In this document: positions 1 through 12,880 of the stretch, piece by piece
Numbering within the stretch: the stretch's first letter is position 1
Layout of the letters: each line of letters starts with the position of its first letter
DNA from: Hydractinia symbiolongicarpus
Lineage: Eukaryota > Cnidaria > Hydrozoa > Anthoathecata > Hydractiniidae
DNA length: 64,000 nt
Direction of reading: 5' to 3'
Assembly: GCF_029227915.1 (NCBI RefSeq)
Contig: NC_079878.1
Span: forward strand, 12,340,001-12,404,000
The notes under the pieces: generated by a model
The model's input: only the letters and a program-made list of their open reading frames with translations
Told to the model about the DNA's origin: nothing
The model's database searches: none
Program-made: the position numbers and the translations under genes

Positions 1-900
1 TTTTGGACTAAACAGTAAAGGACTCCCAGAAAAAATCAAGACTTTAACATCACCAACATTTTTAGCTTGATTTTTGACTAGAAAAACAACATATATTACA
101 GGTGAAACTTAAGGACCGGCAAACCCGTAGTCTTTTTCCACATGGCTAACGACTGGTTGTAAATAAATACATTATTTGAAGTTTGTTCATTGAAGTTTTC
201 TATCTTTTCTATAGCTTGTATGCTTTTTGAAGAAAAATAATGGATACATATACTGCAGCTCGCCAAACATATGCTCCATAACACATAACTAAACGAAATG
301 AACAAAACATAACTAAACAAAAATCAGCAAACAATGACCGTTATAGCCAACCGCCAAAATAAAAAAGGCGCTGAAAGAAATTTATTCTTATAATGTTAAA
401 AACCTTGTAAATTCTGAAAACAAGTCGTTAGAACCTTCCCCCTAAAGTTTGCAAGTTGTTATTTATACCGTTAAACGCTTGTTTATAATTTGTGACTTTA
501 TTTTGATTCAAGCAAAGAATTACCCATTTTGCAACCTGCTGTTAGATTCGTTCTCCCTAATGCTAAAGAAAGCATTCAAGACGCAGTATCAACTAAGAAT
601 TACGTCATGATTTTAGTCAGCTTCAAAAAGTGGGTTCATATAATTTTACCCTAGCCAGCAATTTAAGGTACAGTAAATCTGTAGCACTGTCTCCATACTG
701 ATGTGGTGAGTCACACGCGCACATAACGTGACGTTAGTTAATTTAACTGCCAATTTTTAAGAGGAAGCTGGTCAAAAAGTAGTGGTAATGGGACGATTTG
801 TTGCAGACAGGCGGAACACAAATTTTGCTTTCTCATCACTTTAAATAATTGCCTTGTAAATTATATGACGGACTTTAGGATGGTTAGGTGGCCAGGATGT

Positions 901-985
901 TAGGGCGGACAGTATTGTAGGTCGGACAGTATTTTAGGGCAGTAAGTATTGTAGGGCGGCTAGTATTGCAGGCAGGCTAGTATTG
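901..985. repeat. 17-bp minisatellite, five copies
   Basis: Five adjacent 17-base units, each close to TAGGGCGGACAGTATTG, run head to tail without gaps. Unit starts are 901, 918, 935, 952 and 969. Copies differ from one another at a few positions. The unit is GC-richer than its surroundings. Confidence 0.85.
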
Positions 986-2272
986 GTGCGAATGTGCATT
1001 CCTTATACTCTAACTAGGAAAAATCTCCATAGAGATCAATGTGATTTTAAAACTTGACGATGACGTAGTATATTTAGACGGAATATTAGATCGAATTGGA
1101 ACAATTAAAAGAATGAGAAACATAATTTATTTTCTCTCAAAATAGCTATCGAAATAGGGCTTGCGGAAAACCTAAATTTGTGTCGCAATATTTTTTGTAG
1201 AAGTTTCAGCTTGACGGAATAAATTTCAATTACATCAGATTGTTGGATTTGACATGACGGTTAAGAATAAAACTTTTGCGTAATACTCTTTACGCTGTTG
1301 CACTACATACCACGCAATAAATACGTTGCTCCAATTTTGTTATCACACAAATTAATTCCATGTTTGTTTACAGTCGTCGTATTGTCGTGAGGCAACAATT
1401 GTCGTTGACCATATTAGAAGATCAGGACGTAATAGTTTATGTTGTCGGTGAAAGTTATGGTAACACACTTTCCTTATATGGAGATGTATATAAACGAAAA
1501 TAGTGAAAGGCAGATATATCCTAATCAATATTATTTTTAGCATGGCAACGAAAATATTTGTGGTTCTCCTCCGCAGAATATTATTACATTTTCGTGGTGT
1601 CGGTAATAGCATTGCGTAATAACTAGCTGGGGAGAGTCGATTTGTTAATTCACCAACGTCAAGAAATAAACATTTCTAATTTGATAAACAAACTAATCGG
1701 TTTCCCAACTCTCATGTATTCGTGTAACCATGGTAGCATGCTGTGTACGACTTTTTTTTTATACGTCAGTTTATTTTCGTTTTCTTGTTATCAACACAAA
1801 AACACTTATGTGTTCTGCGTAACTTAGATCGTAAAAATTGTAACTTGAGCTGTCATGAGTGATCTGTATCTGTACATGCCGCAAGAAAAAGTAAAAGAAG
1901 AAAAAGAAACTTTGAAGAATTTTTAAGGGCATAACATAAAGTCGCTATTATTACAAAAACATGCGTTCCCCATCCACTTGCAATGGTAATAAACTTTTTC
2001 GCTGCCTACCTCGATTTTCGTGTATGTCGCAAATACCAGCTTATTTTGTGGCTCCTTTACGCTCCTAAAAAATGCAGATGTAAGCAAATTGCAGAACAAC
2101 AATTTTGCAGTTAAAGCATATAGGAAGTATTTCTGATTCACATATATAAAATGCCATTGAGAGGTGATGCATAATCTGCTAAAATTTATAAATAGATTGA
2201 AAATGTGATGATTTAAGCCCCTGGATGAGATTTTTCTGATGACGTAAACATATTAACAGTCCGACAAAGAAA

Positions 2273-2312
2273 TTAATTTGTCAGAGAAATTTCTATTTCT
2301 CTGACAAATTAA
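2273..2312. repeat. Perfect 17-bp-arm hairpin
   Basis: The arms at 2273-2289 and 2296-2312 are exact reverse complements (left arm TTAATTTGTCAGAGAAA) around a 6-base loop. It is a strong isolated hairpin in non-coding DNA. It could be a very short foldback element or a structured RNA; nothing nearby decides between them. Confidence 0.8.
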
Positions 2313-3469
2313 AAATTTATCGATGTCAGAATAATTATTAATCTTCACAACTCTTTGAACAAATAAAATTGCATACGTCTAAGCTTTAGATTGTCTATGT
2401 TTGCAGAAATTTGCACAAGCGCATTTGAAAACGCGACTGGGTGCTGAACGCCCGCCATGTTTGATTTCGCAACAAGTTAATCTTCAACGAGACGAAAAAA
2501 TGTTTACTAATTGATTTTACTTCCACGCGGTTGGCCATTATACAAAATTTTAGAATTTTCGAGCAACTCAATATGTTGAGTTCCTGGTCAAATATATTTC
2601 TCTAGTTCTTTTTTTTGTAATTTTGCAAATAATATTAGTTTAGAAGAAGTTAATTCACTATTTAAAAGTTTAACACATCTAACTTAACGTTCCTAGGAGA
2701 AGAATTTTACCGGCTCTACATTTTTTGAGAAATTATTTAAAACTGCCTATTTGTTGGTTGGTTTGTTGGTTTTACTTTGTTTTGAAATACATTCTCTAAC
2801 TGCCTTTTTATATTTGATTATGGTCGTTTAATCGGAGTGAACGCCTATTGAAATTCTTTTTGATAGCATGGCGCTTTCTTAAGGGTTGGAGGTGCTATGA
2901 ACAATGTGTTACGGCAACTTTTTGAAAACACTAGTTTAAAATACGTCGTTTCTGTTGTTGTTGTTGTTACTTTCTGCAATGACAATTTTTGAAATAGCGT
3001 GTTGTATCCGGATTAAATAATATAAGAGTCGCTATTAAATTCTAAATTAAAGATTAAATCCGTAGCTTCTGTTGTTTAGCTGCAAGATTTTTATTGTCAT
3101 TTGGAAGGGCTTTAAAAGTATGAATTTTTGAACCGGTTTCTATTTCCTTTCTCTAACAAATAGTTTCTGTCTAGAATTATTTTGCTTACTTCATGAACCT
3201 TCCATAGTTACGTTACATAACGGATGGTTTGTGTTCTTCCTATGCGTTGAGTTTGTTTAACTTCTCGCTAGCCTTTTGTTTTATGTTGTTCTTTTCGGAG
3301 AGGCATGTAGAAACCGTCCCTTTGATTTGATTGCAATTGACAATTACCAGATACTATCGCACAACAAACTCTGATGTTTTTTTATTAACATTTACACACT
3401 GTTTTTTAGTCTTCTTCTTTTCTGTTGTTTACTTAAAGATTTCGCGAATTAAATCGTTAAATTAAAAAC

Positions 3470-5159
3470 ATGGCGACACAAAACCCGTTAGCCGTTCTTG
3501 GTTACGATAAAGATGAAGAAGAAGCAGCTTTGGTGTGTTATGTTCATTTTTTTCTGTCTGTTGTTCATTTCGTGTTGAGATATTATTTCTTTATAAATGT
3601 CGCCTGCCCAATTTTATTCAGTTTTTTTGGCTAGACTTAAATACCATTCGCACATCTTTGACTTAGTGAGGTCTGAATGTAATTTGTGTTATGGGAGCCG
3701 GTTTTAGGATTGCGTAGGGATATCTTGTCCATGTGGACAACATACAATAAATTTTATTATTATTATTATTATTATTTATCTATTTATTAATTTTGCTTAG
3801 GTCGCTTGGGTATGAGAATGGTTTCGTGTTAACGCGATAGCTATTTTTTAAAATATTTTTCAGTTAATCCCATCAGTGAATGTTACATGGCATGTCGAAA
3901 TGACTGTCTCCAATTTCATGTTTACGTTTTAAAAATAAGCCTTGGGTTGTCGTGTGAAAAAAGAAGTGTTCAAGATTACGGTTGGAATGGCCATTTTAGG
4001 TAGTCTTTGGTAGAAATTAAAAGTATATTATTACAAAGATAAGATCTTCACACAAAGGCTCTCTGTTTTTACCTAAGTTAACATTTTTTTGTTTGTTTGT
4101 TTGTTTGTTTGTTTGTTTTATGAAACAGCTGTGTAAAGATTTATTTAAATCAAATTGATAAAATCAGTTTTTTCTATGGCTCCGATAAATTCTTTTAAGT
4201 GGCTTCAGTTGCTTATCACCTGTTGCGAAACATAGCTTTTGCGCATGCGTTGTCTGCAAATTTAATTCATTTTGCTAAATTATTTGATGATCTGTTTACA
4301 TGGGAAAACCAAATCTTTTTCTCAGATTTTTATCGCCAGCAAATATTGTTTCGTTGCATCTAGGTTGCAGAGCTATAGCTAGCTAGCTAATATAGCTATG
4401 ACAAGCCTAGCTATATAGACCGCCATTCACAACAGACATAACACTGGCATGAGCTAATAGACATTCAGATGTGATAGTAACAATAATATCAGAAGCCTAT
4501 TGATATTTTTAATAATTTGACTGTTTGATGCAACCAAAATTCTAAACAGGCTATTTTCTCTGTAATATAAACAATGCAAGTTTGCTTTCTATCGGTGGGT
4601 ATTTTGTATGATTGGAGGGTACAAATGTCTTTTCCCTGTGATTCAAGTAGGCAGTTTGCGTGGTTTTTTATTAATTGGGAAACGAAAGCTTTTATTTATA
4701 TGTACTTGTCTATTCATGACTTGTTGCCAAGTGATCATGAGAAAAATGTTTATGGTAGATTTCCCAGTTTTGCTATTTATTAAAACATGGCTTGTGTATT
4801 TGACAATGGATCTATTATTTTACGTTTTTGTTTTTTTGTTTTTTTAGAATTCGATCCGAAACCAGTCTCAAGGTCATAATCGGAAAATACACGATTTACA
4901 AGTTCAGTTTGATGAAGCTCGCGTGCGAATCGATAAACTGTTATCGAGAAAATCGAGAAGTAGAAGCGATTATAGTAGCAGCGCTCCGTTGTCTCCCAGA
5001 ACAACGAGAGTGTCGGCATCAGCGGAGCCAAGTTCTGTGGAAACTAGTTCAACGTCACATAAGGTCGAATTAACTATGAACCCGAAAGTAAAACAGCCAA
5101 CTTTTCAAGCTGTGACTCTCACTGTGAAAGTAGACGAAGATGAAGAAGCGGATGAATGA
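3470..5159 (+). CDS. Hypothetical small acidic coiled-coil protein (two exons)
   Basis: Exon 1 is 3470-3532 (21 codons from ATG) and ends at a GTGTGT donor. Exon 2 is 4848-5159 after a T-rich tract and TAG acceptor. Both junctions are phase 0, giving about 124 residues if no exon is missing. The start has the acidic stretch YDKDEEEAAL. Exon 2 begins with a short heptad-like segment (about residues 22-55), continues with a Ser/Arg-rich linker and ends with an acidic tail, VDEDEEADE. A poly(A) signal lies at 5175-5180. I do not recognise the family. The heptads and acidic tail suggest a small scaffold or nuclear factor, but that is a guess. An extra exon inside the 1.3-kb intron cannot be excluded. 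Confidence 0.6.
3752..3777. repeat. (ATT)n microsatellite
   Basis: A run of ATT trinucleotides inside the intron of the small two-exon gene. Confidence 0.7.
4087..4120. repeat. (GTTT)n microsatellite
   Basis: About seven consecutive GTTT units in the intron of the small two-exon gene. Confidence 0.85.
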
Positions 5160-8057
5160 ATGCATGAACGAATGAATAAATTAGAACCATATTCGCTTGC
5201 TTTTAAACTTTTTAAACAAAAATAATAATTAGTGCATCAACTTAACTTTTTTATATGTAAGGATAATGTTAGCTCGAACCAACCTCGTTCACAGGGCCTT
5301 TAACGTTGTCCTCTTGTCACAAAAGATGCCCTGAAGACAAAATGGACGCGCTCTTTTGTTAACACAAAATAATTTTTTTTTGTAATTAATAATATAAAGT
5401 TCTTCACATGCTTCGTTGCACATTTTCCCTCCCGGCAGCTGTTCAGGGAAAATAAATTTATAAGCAAAAATGTTTTTTCTGTTCAGAGATTTAAGTTTTC
5501 AATTTTTAACAAATTGTGTGTAACATTAACAAAGGAGTAAAACATTTTAAAAAGATCTTTCGCGATTGTAGCCGTTTTATTTTCCTTGTTACAGAGCGTG
5601 ATAAGAATCCTTATTTTGGTAAAAAAAACAAGAAGGGATATTTGGCTTTTTAGATTGTAAGCCTTGATTGCTCAGCTTTTAAAACGTCTAAACTCGATTA
5701 CCCAGCTTTTAGCGTGTTCGTATTTACTATATTATTCAGCGTTTGTGTCGAAAGAGGAAATTCGTTTAGGCAGATCGGAATTAATCGTAGTAATGTGCTT
5801 AGGAATTTTTAAAATCTGATAAGGCAGACAAAAAAGCAGGTAGCAGGCAAATTGATAAAACGTAATTTTAAGATGACATTTGCGTAATATAATTACACCC
5901 GTTAAAAAATGTATGTTCTAGAACAGTCCAATTTTTGTTAGTATATACGCTTAAAATTATGTCATCACATAGCATTTTTTCTGCTTTGAAGTTTGACTAA
6001 TTAATACCTACATGGCTGAAAGTGAGGTTGATAATAAATAAGTTGACGTAGCATGGTTGCTCATAGACAACACCCTCCGGATTCTAAATATAACTATTCC
6101 AAGCTCCCAGAGACTTTTTCTTTTTTGATATGAAAGAATATAGTAAAATTATTTTAAAATGTTTTAAAAGGAAAACAATCCTTGAAGATAAGGATGATTT
6201 TCGTTGTTAAATGCAATGCTCTAAAAGGGCTATAGTTCTACCGACGTGCTTAAAACGCATGCAGGGGCGTTTTAAACGTGTTAAACACATACATGATTCA
6301 ATGTCCCCATTATCATATTCATTTAAAAAAAGCGTTACATGTTGACACCGAGGTTCTGTCACGCAAAATTGTTTTCAGCACTTTTTGTTAAATAGCTCAT
6401 AAAATATGTACATCGCGATTTAAAAACACAATTAAATCCAGTTTTGTTCCTAGGACTTTTGTGTTTTTAAATTAGGTTAAAAACTTCCTTCAGACTCCGT
6501 CCTGATGTGATTAAACCCTTATAAGTCCTCAAGACGAGGTTTAACCACGAATGTTGGACTTTGCCGTCATCCCCTTAATTCATCCCTACCATCGTTTCAT
6601 AATTTGACCCCCATAGAAACTTGAGGGAAAAAAAAAGAATTTAGCAAAATTTTTACTGCGCTTTTGGTTAAAGATTTTTTCCTCCTTCTTAAGAGAAATC
6701 TAGTTTTTTCTAAAGATCGCAAAGTAAAGAAAAATTGCTTAACTCAGCAAAAAAAATTTATAATGTGGTTTTTGCCGTGATTTTTACATGTTGTTACATG
6801 TTAATGAGATGTTGAAGACCCCGATGGTTTTGCTCAGGCCATGTGAAAACTCATTCGCGCTACTTGAAAGGGCATGACGAAAGACACTTCTTCTGCAAAT
6901 TGACCTTTGTGTGACACCGTGACAAAAAGTCAACAATAGAATATGATGAGTTGACTTTACAAAACAGTTTTTTTTTTGTCTACCTCAACATTTTTCCCTA
7001 TATATTGTGAAAGTGTGGTATGTTAGTTGTTAAAACAATGTTGTCTCTCATGGTGGCTATATACTTAGATATATTGTTTCTTATTTCTATAGCTTGTAAG
7101 ATCTTCGCACGATTTTACTGAAATATCGTTTGTTTTTTACTGGATATGCTTGTTGTTTGTTATATGGAGTTTTATTGGAGCAGTCATTTTTTTAATTAGA
7201 ATCTTTACACAAAACTGATGAGGAGAAACTATTTCAGCGATACTTTTTTGTTTTTAATGAGCGAAATAGTTAGAGGGAATTGCTTTGTGTAATTTACTAG
7301 TTTTAACAAAAATAGCGGGAATGCGTAGGGTCTGGTTTGTTTTTATCCCTTGTAAAGAGCGTTGAAACCAAGGGTCGTTTTAAAATGGGATTTTTAATTT
7401 TTTTAAAAAAAGAGAATTTGAAAAAGAAAGGCTGAGTAAGCAATAGGAAATTTTCGTTTAAACTAAGTTTCGACAGTCGCACGTTCCGTTTTCTTTACAC
7501 TTAATATCCAATTTTCGTAGATCGTTAAACCGAAACAATTAGTATAATCGGGAAAACGTTTTATCAGAGCACACCCCTAGACAATGTGGAGGGAGACGTC
7601 ACATCTCCCTAGTGAAAATACTATTAGTTCCCAGTCTTCTAGTAATCGAAAACCATTGGCTTAGTATGACGTACTTTTTCTATTTTTGGATCATAATGGC
7701 TGCCACGGAGAAGTCAAATAAAACCATCTGGTACAAAAAGAAATGAGATGGGCATATAAAGACAAGAAATTTCTGGACAAAATTCTGATTTAAATTGTAA
7801 ATAATTTCTTTTTTTAGAGTTATATTAAGTCCATGTACTATCATCACATTTGAAATATTTTTAACAAGAAAGAAGATATACTAAAAGAACTTTATATCTG
7901 AAACAAGACTAAGTTAACAAGTTGAAACAGATTTGAACATATCTAACGATTTAGTTGTTCAGTTTTACTTAACTAGCTAACTAAATCTGTATTTAATTTG
8001 TCGATATTCGACTTAGAAAAGACTAAGTATTTTTGTATTTATTCATTAAATTATATT
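5160..8057. other. Intergenic region, no gene seen
   Basis: This holds the 3' UTR of the small gene (poly(A) signal AATAAA at 5175-5180), then AT-rich DNA with no supportable exon. A decayed copy of the AACCTCG hairpin repeat lies at 5279-5340. The last part is presumably the 5' flank of the phosphatase gene. Confidence 0.6.
5279..5340. repeat. Decayed copy of the AACCTCG hairpin repeat
   Basis: The left arm CAACCTCGTTCACAGGGC closely matches the better-preserved copies at 14407, 34339 and 59391. The right arm (around GATGCCCTGAAGAC) is degraded. Identified only by comparison within this window. Confidence 0.55.
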
Positions 8058-11000
8058 ATGTCAATGTGCTCAACACTTACGATGTGCTCATATGGAAACT
8101 TATTTAACACAAAGAGTTTAACAGTCAACAGCATACTGCCTGGTGAATTGGCTGAAGTTCTGCAGACAACTGAAAACTTGGAAATTTGTCCAAAAACTTG
8201 TTCATTTTCTTCAAAATCCACGGAGAATGTCATGCTCTTAGACTGTAGATCTTTTCTTGCTTACAATTTCAAACACATTGCTGGTGCACTTAATGTTAAT
8301 TGTACTGGTATTGGCAAAAAACGTTTACAACAAGGAAAAGCTTCATTGGTAGATCTGATAACTACAGAATATGGAAAAGAACTTTTAAGAAGTGGCCGTT
8401 GGGGTAAGGCAATAGTTTACGATGATTCAACTACAGAACTAGAAAAGGCTCCTCCATCACATCCAGTCAGACTTGTTTTAATGGCCCTTTTAAGCCAAGG
8501 AAAGGAAGCACTTCTACTGAAAGGTAAATATAATTCAGTATTTGTAAAATTCACTGTCATAATTTGTTTAGAAACTGTGTGATTGGTTTGACTTCAGCCA
8601 TTTTAATTTTTTTTTTCCAATTTTATTTCTACACTATCTTTAGCACATTGTAAAATCCCAAAAAGCACATCTTGTTTTGAAAAATCTGGCACAATGGAGG
8701 GGTTTTTGTTTTTCAAATTGGCATTTAAGTTGTCAATATTAAAAAAAAACACTTTAGAAGTACCATGGTTTTCTCTCTTTTTCTTGTTTTTTTAAGCAAT
8801 ATTTTTATAAAAAAAGTTCTGTTGTTATAGGTTCTCAACTTCACAAAATAAACAATTTAAAACGGATAAGGAAATTTGATATGCCAAAATTCTTTAATTA
8901 AAAAAAAAATCAAAGCTCAGCAAAAACAAAAATGTTTTATAATGTTATGTTTTTGTAGAACAAAGCTGAATGCTAGACAAAGTTAAAAGTTTGGATATAT
9001 GTAAATTTTATTATGACTATATGATAAATACATAGGAGTAGTTGTGTGTGGGAAAATCCACGGGAGTTTTTCTGTCTTAAAAGTCCAATTGCATATATAC
9101 AAAGATTTACAAAATTCTCTGTGTGGTTAGCATCTGTAGGGTCAGAGATGTAGGGTCATGTTGGGAAATAGATGTTTAACCTAATTCTTTTTAAAATCAA
9201 GTTTTACCATTTAGCTGGATTGTTTTTATTCACATTGGTCCATCTGCTTGTAATTTCTGCCCCTATGTATGTTTTTTTTTTAATTTTCGAAAGTTGTTAA
9301 CAAAATTGCGACAATCTGGGTTCTTATTTTCTCCACTAATTTTTCAGATATATAGTTTTAAAAGAATTTACAGTTCAAGTTGTGCAAATGTTTTTAATGT
9401 TTTAAAATTTTCGTTTTAAAATGCCTGAATACACAACCAGGTTATAAATTGAAAGTTTAATCTTAAATTAAAAAGAAAAATGATTTGTGAACAGTGAAAG
9501 ACTTTGCTAAAAAAGACAAAAGTTTGCTAAACCTTCATGTATTTGGAATCATTATTATTTTTCAAAGTATCCAAAGTGCAGCAATTTTCAAAATTTTTCC
9601 TAATATTTTAAAATATTGTATTCTCTATGGCATCATAATTTCATTTAACCCTTTGTAAATAATATACTGCAAGAATTACCTTGTGCTGCAGCAGATAAAG
9701 CTTTGTTTCTATCTGTGTGTACATAGCTTTATTCCTTACACTCAACTTTCCCCTACAAAAAATTTATGTTTACGTGCTAATCTTTGATTTAAAAGCTAGA
9801 ACTTTTTTTCATTTTCTAATTTTTAGCATATCTATAATAACAGTCATATTTTGTCTGTTTGAGCCTTACAAACAACATAATAGTTGAGATACATTAGATA
9901 TTAACATGGGGAAAATGCATCAGAGATCCCCATGGTTCCTTCCACAAGCTACAATTTAAAAAGGTCATCCACAGCAAATTCTAATCTAACTTTGCTCCAT
10001 TGTGTCATATGGAGTCATAATTTCTTTTCTGAATTCAGCCATATGGCTTCATAAAATTAGATATAATTCAAATATTGTTATTTATCAAGAAAAACTTTTG
10101 TACTTAAAGAATGCACTGTGCTTTTTGATATGTCAATTTTGTCTAAATCTATGTATTATGTCATAAGCATGTAAGAATTTTTATTATTTTAAAAAAAAAA
10201 TGATTTTGTTTCCTTGACCAATATATATTTCTCAATATAGTTCTCCGCCGTTGCTCTTAATAATCTTATCAAATCACCTCCATTGATGTTTTTACTATCT
10301 AGTTTCATTTTCATGACTAATTTCAAGCTCTGTTTGGCAGGAATAAAACACTGGGTCTGATATTTTTAGTTCATACTAATCATAAAACATTATCGTCAAT
10401 GGATAAATTCGTACTTAAACCTCTATATTCAGAGCTTTATCTCTATAAATTTTTAAGCGGCTTTCATTAATTGATATTACAACAACAAAAATGTGTGCAC
10501 TTGTAGCTATGAGGGCTCCTTTATATTTAGATCTTTCACATTACAAAAAATTAATAAATATTCTTTAACATTTTAGCAAAGAAAAAAAACGCTTTAATTT
10601 AGAAAACGTTTTTATAAATTTATATTTTCTTCGTGACTTTGTTTTTTTTTTTTCCTTAACTTTTTACTTCCGACAGAGCTTTTATCGATTTAGTTCATTT
10701 GAGGGGCTATCCTTTAAAACGGTTTTTTGATCTTCTGCTCTTTGTGTGAAACGATCTTTAAGAAAATATACGCATGTGAGTAATTTCAGGCTGACTCAGT
10801 TGCTTCTTAATATTAACCCAACGTTTTTTTCCTTACTTTTTATCTTGGTATACAATGAAAGTTATTTATAAACGTGAATTTAAAAGTATTTTAACGTCCG
10901 ATCGTTTTAACATTGAAAACTTGTAAAAAACCTTGTATTTATCACCTCGACTCGAAACGAGCTATAACAAACATGTGATAGTGGGTTGGAGTATTCACAA

Positions 11001-12880
11001 CTGTGCATGCGCAGTATAGATTTTCACACTTTACATCTGCCCCATGTTAATGCATGAATCAGAGAGATGTTTTGACGAATCGTTTGAAACGAGGCAGTGC
11101 ATTGAGTTTTCTTGAATGTAAACAGAATGTTTAATTGATTTGTTCGTTAAATGAACACTCGACGATATTATTCATGGAATTTTTCTTTCTCAACAACTAC
11201 CATTTATTGAAACAGAGAGAGTAGAAGCATACGGAAGTGATTCAATTAAAGCCTGTCGAACATTCATATGATTAACGAGCTCGTTTTCTAATCATTTTGA
11301 ACTATTGAATTGTTCTTAAGTGTTATTATCTTATATCCTCGCTTTTAAAATGGCTACTCGTTGCGGGTTGTTTATAAATTTCCATACAGGTATATGAAGA
11401 TTAATTAAATTGAGCATTTTTAATATTTTTTATAGTTATTAAAAAAAGTGCTATGTTAGCAAACTATGGATAAAAAGTTTGTTTTTATTTTAGCAGTTTA
11501 TGTAATCGCATTTTAAACGTTGTTTTTTAGGGGGATTAAGGGAGTTCTCACAATATTACCAGAACCTACTTGCAGTGCAATCGTCGGGTGAGCATGCTGA
11601 GGGTGTCACTAACGCCATCGATCGAATCAACTGTTTGGCAAAGTACCAACAAGATGTCGCCGTCAATCAGCCTAATCCAAGTTGTCCTTTGAACGTGAAA
11701 GCAACCGAAGTTATGCCGCATATTTTTCTTGGTAACGCCATAGACGCGGCTGACGAGCACCTGATGGAGACGAATAATATTCGATACGTTTTGAATTTAA
11801 CTTGTAAATGTCCAAATCACTTTGTAAAAAACTCGAACTTTCACTATAAACAAATCGAAATCGAAGATTCCTGTCGAGAAGACATAAAAAGCATCGTTGC
11901 AGAGGCGATTGAGTTTATAGGTAAAACGAATTTTTTTTTGTATGTTTTTTTTTTCGTAGATCAAGTTTTTTGTCATCGTGGAATCTATGATTATTTTTTC
12001 CCACTTCAAATTGCAACGTGATTAAGATCATTTTAAGCAATTATGGAGAAGTTCTGAGCCAGCAGAAATTTTTGCTAGGAATCTTCATGCGGTTTGACCT
12101 TTCGTTTTTTATTAACATTCCTCTGTCATCTATTTTTTTCTTTTGCGCATTAAAAGTGTTCTGACTCATAATTCGTCAACTTTCTTAAAAGGAACAATAA
12201 AGTTTGAGTCAACTTGTCATGGTCTTTTTTGCGCACGATGACGCAAAAAAAACACGTGGGATTTCAAACGATGACTAAAAGCTCATGACTGGTACAAAAT
12301 AAGTTGCCTTCTTCAATTATTAATTGTCTTTCTTTACTCGAATTTGTGAGTTTATTGATACTTCCTTTTAAATTAAATATTATTTGTAAGTCAGAGTAAA
12401 AACAACAAGATTTTTTTTTCGGCGGCCATGTATTAATTATAAGCGTTTACTATATGCGTCATGTTTCTGACGTCATCCGTCATGTCGTGTGTTTTCCACG
12501 TGAAATATTTTCGCTGACGTAAACAATTTTTGTTGTTTACTGGACAAAAAATTTGTATTAGTATTTTATAGTGACCATTATATCCCTTTCTTTTTTTAGA
12601 ACTGGCAAAAGCCGACAATTCCTCTGTTCTTATTCATTGCCAAGGTGGCGTGTCTCGTTCACCCACGATCACCATCGCATATCTTATGTACAGCAAAAAC
12701 TTATCATTGAAAGACGCATACGATTTCGTAAAAAGAAGAAGACCTTGTATCGCACCCAATCTCAACTTCATGGGTCAATTACTTGAGCTTGGACAGAAAA
12801 ACAGCGATGCTCTTCACAGTGGCCCACCTCGTACGGAAGAATTCTTCAAAAAACTTTCAATGTGTACCGCGCAGGATTAG
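8058..12880 (+). CDS. DUSP10: Dual-specificity MAP kinase phosphatase, MKP5/DUSP10-like
   Basis: Exons 8058-8523, 11531-11920 and 12600-12880 have GT-AG borders and join in frame to 378 residues. Residues about 40-155 are a rhodanese-like (CH2) domain containing LLDCRSFLAYNFKHI and a basic KKRLQQGK segment, where MKPs dock their kinase. Exons 2-3 encode the catalytic domain, with LFLGN-like IFLGNAIDAAD, a probable general-acid Asp in EIEDSCRED, and the signature HCQGGVSRS carrying the nucleophile Cys and the Arg. APNLNFMGQLLE follows and matches MKP5 best. Family members dephosphorylate Thr/Tyr of JNK and p38. The position after Gln in the loop is Gly where Ala is usual, and Pro follows RS. 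The ATG at 8058 is the first in frame; a further upstream exon is possible, since vertebrate DUSP10 has a longer N terminus. Poly(A) signal at 13175-13180. Confidence 0.9.

Larger units (their letters stand above)
1..3469. other. Intergenic region, no gene seen
   Basis: No convincing coding region was found. Open frames here are short, lack plausible splice partners and resemble no family I know. The stretch holds a 17-bp minisatellite (901-985) and a 17-bp-arm hairpin (2273-2312), both listed separately. The last few hundred bases are presumably the promoter and 5' UTR of the small gene starting at 3470, but no clear core promoter element stands out. Confidence 0.6.
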
